Assembly: GCF_037265215.1 (NCBI RefSeq)
Contig: NZ_CP147737.1
Span: 124,001 to 188,000, forward strand
DNA from: Xenorhabdus griffiniae
GTDB taxonomy: Bacteria; Pseudomonadota; Gammaproteobacteria; Enterobacterales; Enterobacteriaceae
Reading direction: 5' to 3'
DNA length: 64,000 nucleotides
In this document: positions 10,701-17,751 of the stretch, one piece after another
How positions within the stretch are numbered: the first letter of the stretch is position 1
How the letters are laid out: each line of letters begins with the position of its first letter
The notes under the pieces: model-generated
The model's input: only the letters and a program-made list of their open reading frames with translations
The model's database searches: none
Told to the model about the DNA's origin: nothing
Made by a program: the position numbers and the translations under genes

Positions 10701-10903
10701 TTCCCATCCTGAAATTCAAAACGCTGTCTGAGCGATGAATGCCGCCTGACTATAGCGTCAATGCGCGATTTCAATTGTTGTCCGGAAAGGGAACCCTCAA
10801 TGCGAAAAACGATTTCAAGAATTAAGCCTGGTAAATGAGGATCAATGGCTTGTTGTAGACATAACACTTCTTGTCGTGGGGTAGCTCGTTTTTTACTTAT
10901 CAT
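7736..10903 (-). CDS. sacA: SacA-like NRPS module, alanine-activating (C-A-T), first of the line
   Basis: A 1055-residue NRPS module and the first gene of the operon. The condensation domain has HHAIADL at 134-140, so the catalytic His-His and Asp are kept but the usual Gly is Leu. The adenylation domain has FTSGSTGQPKG (about 603), FDLSVFE and NLYGPTETT; the code reads D-L-F-N-N-A-L-T-Y-K, which I recall as alanine (microcystin McyA type). The carrier motif FLEIGGHSL lies near residue 1000. A leading condensation domain on the first module suggests N-acylation of alanine; saframycin enzymes use a cryptic fatty acyl leader. The ribosome site before ATG 10903 is weak. Ala-Gly order matches safracin. 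Confidence 0.82.
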   Translation of the reverse strand: MISKKRATPRQEVLCLQQAIDPHLPGLILEIVFRIEGSLSGQQLKSRIDAIVRRHSSLRQRFEFQDGKYWVVEAPPEASGYCHIRFLDEIPDSSLSEMLLPDSREFMGIESERLFKAEIIETGNHDLYLVVRVHHAIADLWSVGLLIENLNDATPECPQKKNHSLPPNIDRDFWRTMLSQDASLSLPLKTRPPKSQPQQTQGSAGFRKMVTHPFNLSTEDTTKIYELAKTCSVTPYSILLAAQALTLSKLGMSQRVPIAVTMHGRNKYNHQEVGYLANTVAIPVGIEDISVHDYIKNNGDLLRNAIHATSGGGYPELVELMAQEGLQPPLPNSAVIFQQDVPGMARGVAAALLGYGKVHLKELTLSTVIAPTSIGPFSNTVLMTQYDDQLFGRIEIDPAQHPAWLAQAMAELFQHTLESMVRYPQENLSALPQRPIHQAGYLATREQLPRAHLSGIEETLIASVIRQIQSHPDRPAIFSKSESINYGELGKRVANISCSLRAFGLESGRSVGILLPRNINLIPVLLAVMVCGGNYVPLSPDNSTELNGSIVEKAKCQAIITHNNTTPILSDQVEHWCLDDLMQEQNETLVDLSKLHATAYILFTSGSTGQPKGVAISHANAANLMRWANQEYRYEQLAVTLAVTPITFDLSVFEMFAPLVAGASVKMIHSVIDIIDQPGIMEDVTLLNTVPSAVEALIQHNALQQSGLQDNTQKNGLKVINLAGEPLTRDLYLRLRQILPNVRIINLYGPTETTTYSTGLELTQDDDITIGTPLSGTYVQVLNEDLAPVSIGVIGELFIYGYGVAQGYLNEAARSAAAFLPAPNGERCYRTGDLVRWLPNGNLDFIGRRDDQVKVRGFRIELGAIQEFLQHFDNVKESAVLIAGAGQKRHIVAFIVLTEPIQEEYSHINQIKQQLLRSLPAYAIPSQFYLLPELPRNKHGKIDRTQLLQEAKQQHFPPTEMSPIEQRVAACWKHVIGIDAAPNDNFLEIGGHSLVLTELTGLLRNEFNIHLLLHDLWIRPTIRQQAEFISSLQNAVNSKPAPIPIPRLNRNNSHH

Positions 10904-11144
10904 AATTAATTATATTTTCTTATGTTATTTTAAAGTTAAAAAACATTATTTATTCGGTTATGTTTTTCTTTGAAAAAATAACCAGGATAAATTCATATTT
11001 ATTTCATGGTGTTATTTGTTTTTATTGGTTAGGTTGATAATAATTGTGATCGTCTTGTGATCGATAGAATTTGACATTGGGAGCGAAAAGTCAACACAAT
11101 TGATTACGTTTGCTTTACTTAAAAGTGTTGGAGGTTTTCAGAAA
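10904..11144. promoter_or_regulatory. AT-rich divergent promoter region between sacA and sacI
   Basis: About 240 bases without a gene separate the divergent sacABC and sacIJ transcripts. The sequence is very AT-rich with long A and T runs, as expected of a region holding two outward promoters and open to H-NS type silencing. No regulator gene or clear operator is visible. Only the sacI-side promoter can be proposed from sequence (11071-11100). Confidence 0.5.
11071..11100 (+). promoter_or_regulatory. Candidate sigma-70 promoter for sacIJ
   Basis: A perfect -35 hexamer TTGACA at 11071-11076 is followed after 18 bases by CACAAT at 11095-11100, a 4/6 match to the -10 box. It lies about 45 bases upstream of the sacI start codon. 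Inference from sequence only. Confidence 0.4.
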
Positions 11145-11807
11145 ATGTTAAATTCTGAGAAAACAACGAGGATGAAAAAAGGGCCTGGTTTTATTGAAAC
11201 TTTCGATCGAATAGCGCCTACCTATGAAGAAAAATATGGCGATAAATTGCACCTGGCACATGAAGAATGTTTGAGCATTTTGAAGCAGATGGATTGGCTA
11301 TCCAAGCCCCGTAGCATATTGGATATTGGTTGTGGAACCGGCGCATTGTTGGAGCACTTACATATCCGATGGCCTCAGGCCAACTGCATTGGCATCGATC
11401 CGGCCCAAGGTATGATAGATGAAGCGTTCAAGCGCAGGCCATTCGCCAAATTCATGGTGGGAATGGCAGAGGAACTGGCTCTGCCATCAGGCAGTATTGA
11501 TTTGATCGTTTGTTCGATGTCCTTTGGGCATTGGTATGATAAATCTGCCGGATTACATGAGATACGACGGATTCTTCACGCTAATGGCTTGTTTTGTCTT
11601 ATCGAAAATGCCCCACCAGGCTGGGGAATTAAATCTTTGATTAACTGGATCATGGGGAGTCTGGGGAGTTACATACCCGAAGCAGAAATCGTTCGCCTGG
11701 CAGAAGCGGCGGGGTTACAGCGGATTTATTCTACGACGACGGCTAGAAATATTATTGTTTCCGTTTTTCAACTTCCCAATGGAGGACGCAGCTATCATGA
11801 CCAGTAA
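11145..11807 (+). CDS. sacI: SacI-like SAM-dependent methyltransferase
   Basis: A 220-residue class I methyltransferase. Motif I is ILDIGCGTGALLE and the post-I acidic segment is GIDPAQGM, placing it in the UbiE/Methyltransf_11 type. In the safracin pathway the gene at this position encodes the N-methyltransferase acting on the tetrahydroisoquinoline core, and its length there is almost the same. ATG 11145 is chosen because GGAGG lies at 11130-11134; an in-frame TTG at 11100 lacks such a site. Its end overlaps the sacJ start by 11 bases, so the two are coupled. It is transcribed away from sacABC. Confidence 0.78.
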   Translation: MLNSEKTTRMKKGPGFIETFDRIAPTYEEKYGDKLHLAHEECLSILKQMDWLSKPRSILDIGCGTGALLEHLHIRWPQANCIGIDPAQGMIDEAFKRRPFAKFMVGMAEELALPSGSIDLIVCSMSFGHWYDKSAGLHEIRRILHANGLFCLIENAPPGWGIKSLINWIMGSLGSYIPEAEIVRLAEAAGLQRIYSTTTARNIIVSVFQLPNGGRSYHDQ

Positions 11808-13302
11808 TACCCGTATCACCCAACGTGTATTGGTTGTCGGCGCGGGGCCAGTTGGGCTGGCGGTTGCTGCCGCGCTCTCTGTGCAGGGAATTTCGGTTGA
11901 TCTCATTGATAAACGACCTGCGGCTTCATTGCATTCGCGCGCTTTTGGGTTGGAGCCAATCACTCTTGAACTGTTAAGTGCCTGGAATATTGCGGATGAA
12001 ATGATACGTCGAGGTATCGTGTGGGCGGAGGCTCCTGTTGGGGATAAGAAAGGGAGAACACTCTCATTTTCAACGTTGGCACTCGAATTTCCATACATGG
12101 TAATCATTCCACAATCGTATACCGAAAGTGTGTTGACAGAATGGGCGAATAAGGTCGGCGTCAATCTCAAAAGAGGAATGGAACTTAAGACGTTGACACC
12201 AATGGGGGAAACGGTTGTTGTGCAGATTGAAGAAACCCAGTCACGTTCGGTAACCAAGATAGAATACGATTGGGTTCTCGGTGCTGATGGTGTCAACAGT
12301 ATTGTACGTCAATTGTTGGATATTCCTTTCGTTGGGCAGGATTATCAACACTCGTTGGTTGTGGCGGATGTGACCTTGAATACACCTCCAACTCCAGCGG
12401 TGTATGCGCGCTCTGTTTCGAGAGGTTTGGTTGCGCTATTTCCATTACCAGATGGTACTTATCGCATCAGCATTGAAGATAATCAAAGAATGGATTTGCC
12501 GGTCAAGCAACCTGTTACCAGAGAAGAGATTGCGAGTAGTATGTCTGCCATTTTGGGGCAGGATTTTGGGTTAGGCGATATTTTATGGAGTGCACGTTAC
12601 AGAAGTAAACAGCGGTTAGCGGAACGGTATCGAGAGGGAAAGATCTTCCTGCTTGGTGATGCGGCTCATACCCATGTTCCTGCTGGTGGTCAAGGGCTTC
12701 AAATGGGGATCGGTGATGCGGCCAATTTAGGTTGGAAATTGGCTGGCGTTATTCAGGGAACTTTATTGCCAGATATTTTGGATTCCTATGAAAACGAACG
12801 CAGGCCGATAGCAAAAGCGGCATTAAAAAATACAGACTTACTGTTTAAATTTAATACAGCGACAGGTATTTGGGGGCGAATGGTGCATTGGATTGGCGTG
12901 CAGGCAACCAAAATTCCCTATATCGAGAAAAAAGTTGTCAGGATGTTGGCTGGTGAAGATGCTCAATATCATTGCCTGCGACAGAAAGGTGATCATAAGC
13001 GAGTTGGTCAGCGTTTACCGCATTTAGTGCTGCGTCATGCGGGACAGGAACGTAAGCTGACAGAAATATTGCGGGAAAGACAGTTTGTCTTAATACACAA
13101 TCATGCACCCAGACTGGTATCTGCACTGCAATCATATTTTCAAACCGCTGCTCAACAATTGACGGTGGTTGAGCTAATTTCCCCTCAGAAACTACTGCGA
13201 GATGGACAGGCGACTATCGTGAGACCTGATGGTATTGTTTTGTGGTTGGGGAGTGATATTACACAGGCAAAAACACGTTTAGAGAGTTGGATAAATCGTT
13301 AG
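11797..13302 (+). CDS. sacJ: SacJ-like FAD-dependent aromatic monooxygenase
   Basis: A 501-residue PheA/TfdB-type flavoprotein hydroxylase. It has the N-terminal FAD motif VVGAGPVGLAVA, a middle VLGADGVNS segment (DG motif) and the second FAD motif FLLGDAAHTHVPAGGQG, then a C-terminal thioredoxin-like extension. In safracin biosynthesis SacJ is the monooxygenase that hydroxylates the core late in the pathway. The start is set by GGAGG at 11781-11785, 11 bases before ATG 11797, inside the sacI coding end. Length (501) is close to the Pseudomonas enzyme (about 509). The 3' end runs into an antitoxin remnant and repeats, marking the right boundary of the cluster. Confidence 0.78.
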   Translation: MTSNTRITQRVLVVGAGPVGLAVAAALSVQGISVDLIDKRPAASLHSRAFGLEPITLELLSAWNIADEMIRRGIVWAEAPVGDKKGRTLSFSTLALEFPYMVIIPQSYTESVLTEWANKVGVNLKRGMELKTLTPMGETVVVQIEETQSRSVTKIEYDWVLGADGVNSIVRQLLDIPFVGQDYQHSLVVADVTLNTPPTPAVYARSVSRGLVALFPLPDGTYRISIEDNQRMDLPVKQPVTREEIASSMSAILGQDFGLGDILWSARYRSKQRLAERYREGKIFLLGDAAHTHVPAGGQGLQMGIGDAANLGWKLAGVIQGTLLPDILDSYENERRPIAKAALKNTDLLFKFNTATGIWGRMVHWIGVQATKIPYIEKKVVRMLAGEDAQYHCLRQKGDHKRVGQRLPHLVLRHAGQERKLTEILRERQFVLIHNHAPRLVSALQSYFQTAAQQLTVVELISPQKLLRDGQATIVRPDGIVLWLGSDITQAKTRLESWINR

Positions 13303-13316
13303 ATGAGTTCAGCAAA

Positions 13317-13577
13317 ATGGGAAGAGCTATTTTCCTTTTACAAGATTTGGAAGTCATCTTTGCTGATGAACCTTCCCGGACATTGCAAAAATCTATTGAT
13401 CGCCTCGTCAAAGCTGGGCTGTTACTTCGCATTACCAAAGGCGTTTATGCCTATACGCGGGCCAGTATGGGAAGCTATCCTCTGGAAACTATCGCCAAAA
13501 ATATCCGACGAGGTGAATATAATTACATCAGTCTGGAGTCAGCTTTATCGCAAATAAACCACCAAAGGAATAGCTAA
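13317..13577 (+). pseudogene. AbiEi-like antitoxin remnant (winged-helix N-terminal domain)
   Basis: A short frame beginning at ATG 13317, open further upstream to 13287 inside sacJ, encodes about 86 residues. Segments such as LVKAGLLLRITKGVYAYTR and YNYISLESALSQ resemble the N-terminal winged-helix domain of AbiEi-family (type IV toxin-antitoxin) antitoxins, normally about twice this length. The frame ends at a stop directly before the palindromic repeat at 13579, and no toxin partner follows. It looks like a truncated relic, with the break at the repeat. Homology is by eye. Confidence 0.5.
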
Positions 13578-13578
13578 T

Positions 13579-13663
13579 TATACCAATCTAACTCCAAGAT
13601 GCGTGTGATATCTCCCCGCGTAGCGGGGAGATACAATATGAATTTTGAAGTGAGATGGGTATA
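13579..13663. repeat. Palindromic MITE-like repeat, copy 1
   Basis: Starts TATACCAATCTAACTCCAAG and ends GAGATGGGTATA, with a central perfect palindrome around CTCCCCGC GTA GCGGGGAG. Same family as copies at 13808, 36914, 38076, 38297, 38398, 45402, 45578, 45758, 55515 and 59868. It directly follows the truncated antitoxin frame. Confidence 0.8.
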
Positions 13664-13807
13664 TACCCAATGGATTTCTGTGCCAGATAGAAAAAAAGCA
13701 GCGTGTTTGTCTTTCTTAATATCTATTGACCTCAATTTAACTCGAGGACTTATCGTCTGTATTTGATGCTTTTGTCAATTGATAAGAGGACTACGAGATG
13801 AAACTTT
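13664..13807. other. Non-coding spacer between two repeats
   Basis: Begins with a partial ACCCAATGGATTTC element resembling the start of another enterobacterial repeat type. The rest is AT-rich and holds no convincing gene. Confidence 0.4.
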
Positions 13808-13911
13808 TATACCAATCCAACTTCAAGTTGCAGCTTGCAAATCAATGTGATTTTTATATCTCCCCGCTACGCGGGGAGATATAAGACGCTCCTTGAAAGG
13901 CGATTGGTACA
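13808..13911. repeat. Palindromic MITE-like repeat, copy 2
   Basis: Starts TATACCAATCCAACTTCAAG, then TTGCAGCTTGCAAAT. The central palindrome is CTCCCCGCTACGCGGGGAG and it ends GGCGATTGGTAC. It lies 72 bases upstream of the PhzS-like gene and may affect that gene's promoter. Confidence 0.8.
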
Positions 13912-13982
13912 AAATAATATTGCCGTTTTTAGCATTAGGTGCTGTTTCATTCTATCGGTAAATGATTTAAGAGGGATTATTC

Positions 13983-15176
13983 ATGATGAAGTACCACTCA
14001 GACAAAAAAATCGTCATTGCTGGTGCCGGAATTGGTGGTGTCACTCTTGCCGCTCAGCTTGCTTCATTGGGTATAGAATGTGATATTTATGAACAGCAAA
14101 AATTGCTTTCTGAAGCCGGATTTGGTTTGAATATTCAACCTACTGCGGTATCAACCTTGTATCGTTTAGGGCTTTCGGAGCAATTGAATGCGGTTGGGGT
14201 CCAAACAAGAGTTCATCGCTATGTGGATCATTTGGGAACTCTTCTTTTCGAAGAAGCAAGAGGCATAGAAGCCGGATTCGATACCCCACAAATATCAATA
14301 TCCCGTGCCAAGTTACTTAACCTGATATTTTCTATAGCAAAGGACAAACAAGCTTTTCACTTCGGTTCTGCGTTTTCTGGTGATTTCTTTCATAAAGCGG
14401 AATGGGCGAACAGACTGATCGTGGGAGCGGATGGTATTCACTCGGTAGTGCGGCGGGCATTATTCCCTGATACTACGGAATTCAATTCTGGCGGCATCAT
14501 GCTCTGGAGAGGAATGACCATTATGCCGCGGTTGCTGGATGGCCGAACCATGATTATTGCTAATGATGAAAACGGGGTTCGTTTGGTGGCTTATCCTATG
14601 TCCAAATTGCATGATCTATCCGCAGAGAGTTTGATCAATTGGGTCATTCTTGTTCCTATGTCATATGAGACTCTGCCTGATACGGCAATCAACCGCTCGC
14701 AGGCGACAAATTTCCTGCTTGATCTGCTTAAAGAATGGCATTTTGCTTGGTTAGATCTAAGAACAGTCATCACCATGAGTAAAACAATTATGCGAACCGC
14801 GATGGTAGATAGGCAACCATTAGCAAAATGGAGTCGTGGGCGGTGTGTTCTGCTGGGTGATGCTGCGCACCCGATGTTTCCGGTTGGGGCAAATGGTGCA
14901 ACCCAATCTATTATTGATGCAGAAACTCTTGCCTATGCGCTATATGAATACCCTGATTTCGAATCTGCAATCGCGGCATATGAATATGTTCGTATACCTG
15001 CGGTCTCTAAAATTGTCATGGCAAATCGTAAAATGAATGAAAGAGATCTGATGCTCCGAAACCTCAATCCCCAAGAGCGTAGTCAAGAAATTGCCATGAC
15101 GACGATTAATTACGAAACCGAAACGATTAAAGAGATGTTCGGATTAACGCCGTATAAAAATGCAGGACTTTTGTGA
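13983..15176 (+). CDS. PhzS-like FAD-dependent monooxygenase
   Basis: A 397-residue class A flavin monooxygenase. It has an N-terminal dinucleotide motif AGAGIGGVTLAA, a middle LIVGADGIHSVVRRAL and a second FAD motif CVLLGDAAHPMFPVGANG. Stretches such as MLWRGMT, GRTMIIANDENG, RLVAYPMS and MVDRQPLAKWSRG match my memory of PhzS, the pyocyanin-pathway monooxygenase. The region just before VGADG appears about 20 residues shorter than in PhzS. No phenazine core genes are in the window, so the substrate is unknown; it could tailor the nearby alkaloid or act elsewhere. AGAGGG lies before ATG 13983. It converges on paaX with a 5-base gap. Confidence 0.75.
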   Translation: MMKYHSDKKIVIAGAGIGGVTLAAQLASLGIECDIYEQQKLLSEAGFGLNIQPTAVSTLYRLGLSEQLNAVGVQTRVHRYVDHLGTLLFEEARGIEAGFDTPQISISRAKLLNLIFSIAKDKQAFHFGSAFSGDFFHKAEWANRLIVGADGIHSVVRRALFPDTTEFNSGGIMLWRGMTIMPRLLDGRTMIIANDENGVRLVAYPMSKLHDLSAESLINWVILVPMSYETLPDTAINRSQATNFLLDLLKEWHFAWLDLRTVITMSKTIMRTAMVDRQPLAKWSRGRCVLLGDAAHPMFPVGANGATQSIIDAETLAYALYEYPDFESAIAAYEYVRIPAVSKIVMANRKMNERDLMLRNLNPQERSQEIAMTTINYETETIKEMFGLTPYKNAGLL

Positions 15177-15181
15177 ATCTC

Positions 15182-16123
15182 CTAATAGGCCCCTATTTCA
15201 CTGTACAACCCGCCAAAACGTCGGTAATACGCGGCGGCGGGTTGAGGTAATTGGCCAATGGTTGTTTCGCAGCATTCACTGACATAGCGTGTTGCGGCAA
15301 GGCCAATGTGCTGATAAATATTGATACACAAATGACGGGCAATTTGCCCTTCCCATTGCGCGGGTAGCAGGGCATCAGGCAGCTGTGGGTCGCGCAGAAC
15401 GATACGGCGGTAAAAGTGGATGAGCAGAAGACGCAGCTGGAAACAGCGTCTTGGCGTCAGGTCAGCCTCATGACAATCCCGTAGCAGCGTCATCAACGGG
15501 CGGAAGGAAACAATAAATTCGTGATAGTGCTGTGATATCTGTTCCAGTGACCAATTGATAGAGACGAGTTCTTTCAGGCTCTGTTCTGAACGTGGATAAG
15601 GATAATCAGCACGGAAATAAATGACAGAATCGCTGGCGTTGAGTTCCCCTAACAGTGAGGGAATATCTCTTTGGGAATGACTTGGTGCGGCCATCAGGGT
15701 ACGGTTAAATTGTGCGAAACCGAGCCAGCTCAGCTCTTTTTTTAAGCGTATACGCTCGTTTTTGGCGGTGCCTTCCAGTAGCAGCAGATCCCACTTGCCA
15801 TCCCATTCTGGCTGTTCACTGAGATAGATTTTATCCTCTGCATGACGAAATTGATGCATTCCCCGCTCGGCGATGCGGTAATAACTGCGTCGCCCTAGTT
15901 TTTCTACTGTAAGCCACCCCTCTTTTTGCAGCCTGAATACAGCTGTTCTCACAAAACGGTCACTAAACCCCATCGACTCCAGCAAGAAGCTCAAACTACC
16001 AAGCCAAACCTCACCGCCACGGTGACTCAGGGCATCCCCATATAAGGAGATGATCAGCGATGTTCCGCTGATAGGCTGTGCATTGAGAGCGTGTTGGATA
16101 AAATCGTCAAGTTTATGTGTCAT
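15182..16123 (-). CDS. paaX: PaaX, phenylacetyl-CoA-responsive repressor
   Basis: A 313-residue PaaX-family GntR-like repressor, near the length of the E. coli protein (316). The N-terminal part has a winged-helix segment (FVRTAVFRLQKEGWLTVEK), followed by GRRSYYRIAERG and the long C-terminal ligand domain. PaaX represses paa promoters until phenylacetyl-CoA is bound. It lies downstream of paaK in the same orientation with a 171-base gap, so it could be transcribed with the operon or from its own promoter. No paaY follows, unlike in E. coli; the next gene is the convergent PhzS-like monooxygenase. Confidence 0.93.
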   Translation of the reverse strand: MTHKLDDFIQHALNAQPISGTSLIISLYGDALSHRGGEVWLGSLSFLLESMGFSDRFVRTAVFRLQKEGWLTVEKLGRRSYYRIAERGMHQFRHAEDKIYLSEQPEWDGKWDLLLLEGTAKNERIRLKKELSWLGFAQFNRTLMAAPSHSQRDIPSLLGELNASDSVIYFRADYPYPRSEQSLKELVSINWSLEQISQHYHEFIVSFRPLMTLLRDCHEADLTPRRCFQLRLLLIHFYRRIVLRDPQLPDALLPAQWEGQIARHLCINIYQHIGLAATRYVSECCETTIGQLPQPAAAYYRRFGGLYSEIGAY

Positions 16124-16294
16124 AGTTTCGGTGATCTGCTCAAAAGTGTGTCATAACATTAGCATAACTGTATCAATGGGCTTAATCGATACGCTTAGAA
16201 AAATCCCTTTAAGGCGACATACTATTGGGAAAAATACCATTGGAAAAAGGTGCCACCGCTGTTTCATATTATTTAACTTGCGGTGGCGAAAGGT

Positions 16295-17626
16295 TTATTC
16301 GCGTGGTCGGTTGTCGATTACCCGTACTGCTTTACCTTCTGAACGTGGAATGACACCATAATTGACAATGCTGACATCGGTGTTAAGCCCTACTACCGAT
16401 TTTATGTGATGGCGCAATTGATGACAGAGATTGCAACGTTGTTCATCGTTCAGCTGATTTGGCTCTTTCAATTCAACTTTGACTGACAAACAATCATGAT
16501 TGCCCTCGTGGTTGATTTCTAATTGATAATGCGGTGAGAGTTCCTTGATGTGCATGATCTGTTCTTCTATCTGTGATGGAAAAACATTGATGCCACGAAT
16601 AATCATCATGTCATCGGAACGGCCGGTGACTCTGCCGATGCGCCGCATATTACATGCCGTACCAGGCAATAAGCGCGTCAGATCGCGGGTGCGATAGCGG
16701 ATCATAGGCATACCTTCTTTGCTCAGGGTAGTGAGAATGAGTTCTCCGGTTTCACCGTCTGTTAGGTTATTCAGGTTGTCAGGATTAATCACTTCCGGAT
16801 AGAAATGATCTTCCCAAATGGTGGCGCCGTCGGCGTATTCCAGTGATTCCATCGCAACGCCTGGCCCCATCACTTCGGACAGGCCGTAGATGTCCAACGC
16901 CTTGATACCCATGCGTGTTTCAATTTCAGTACGCAAGGTGGTTGTCCACGGTTCTGCGCCAAAAATACCAATACGTAAGGAGCATGTGCTGGCATCCCCA
17001 CCCATCTGGCGCTCCAGCTCATCCAGTAAAGTCAGGCAGTAAGAAGGCGTTATCATAATGATGTCAGGTTTGAAATCCACAATCAGCTGCGCTTGCTTTA
17101 TGGTGTTACCGCCAGATACCGGAATGACAGTCGCTCCCAGTCGCTCAGCCCCATAATGTGATCCTAATCCTCCTGTGAACAGGCCGTAACCGTAGGCGAT
17201 GTGAACTTTGTCTTTGGCACTTACTCCGGCAAATCGCAGGCAGCGGGCGATCAGCTCTGACCAATTGTCGATGTCCTGTTGGGTATAACCCACCACGGTT
17301 GGGCGTCCTGTTGTGCCGGATGAAGCATGAATGCGAACTATCTGTTCCATTGGGACAGCGAAGGTATCGAAAGGATAATGCTCCCGCAGATCTTGTTTGG
17401 TGGTGTAAGGAAATTTGGTGATGTCACTGAGTTGCTTGAAATCACTTGGATGGACACCGGCTGTATCAAATTTGTGGCGGTACATGGGAACGTTGTTGTA
17501 GGCGTGGTTTAGGGTCCATTTCATCTGGTTAAATTGCCATGCCTGAATCTCATCACGTGAAGCAAATTCAATGGCATCCAGAGATTGTTTGGCGGGTCTT
17601 TTTAGGTGTTGTACGTTGTTGTTCAT
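16295..17626 (-). CDS. paaK: Phenylacetate-CoA ligase PaaK
   Basis: A 443-residue adenylate-forming enzyme that activates phenylacetate to phenylacetyl-CoA, the first step of the pathway. It has the phosphate-binding motif HASSGTTGRPTVVGYT, a YGLSEVMGPG motif and a C-terminal RGINVFPSQIE segment, and matches PaaK in size and order. AGGA lies a few bases before the ATG. It is the last catabolic gene of the operon, separated from paaJ by 125 bases. Confidence 0.95.
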   Translation of the reverse strand: MNNNVQHLKRPAKQSLDAIEFASRDEIQAWQFNQMKWTLNHAYNNVPMYRHKFDTAGVHPSDFKQLSDITKFPYTTKQDLREHYPFDTFAVPMEQIVRIHASSGTTGRPTVVGYTQQDIDNWSELIARCLRFAGVSAKDKVHIAYGYGLFTGGLGSHYGAERLGATVIPVSGGNTIKQAQLIVDFKPDIIMITPSYCLTLLDELERQMGGDASTCSLRIGIFGAEPWTTTLRTEIETRMGIKALDIYGLSEVMGPGVAMESLEYADGATIWEDHFYPEVINPDNLNNLTDGETGELILTTLSKEGMPMIRYRTRDLTRLLPGTACNMRRIGRVTGRSDDMMIIRGINVFPSQIEEQIMHIKELSPHYQLEINHEGNHDCLSVKVELKEPNQLNDEQRCNLCHQLRHHIKSVVGLNTDVSIVNYGVIPRSEGKAVRVIDNRPRE

Positions 17627-17751
17627 AGTTTCCTGTCCTTTTGTTGGTTTGTTTGTAACAGGTTGTTTTTGTGGTTATGTGTGCGTAGTGATATACAGGT
17701 GTTGGTGAAGTCAGGTTACTGTGTATCAGTTTGTTGTTGTAAAAATAGCTG

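Noticed and set aside
11715..12296. A 193-codon minus-strand frame over sacI/sacJ
   Set aside because: It is antisense to the sacI-sacJ overlap with its clear FAD-binding motif; composition is Ser/Arg-rich and typical of a shadow frame.
13579..13911. CRISPR array, because of repeated GC-rich palindromes
   Set aside because: Only two units lie here, spacing is not regular, and the same element is scattered singly through the window; a dispersed repeat family instead.
13835..14083. An 82-codon frame across the second palindromic repeat
   Set aside because: It starts inside the repeat and overlaps the PhzS-like start in another frame; not a gene.
181..15176. Phenazine or pyocyanin cluster, prompted by the PhzS-like gene and a PhzM-like methyltransferase
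   Set aside because: No phzA-G genes are in the window and the two genes are 22 kb apart.
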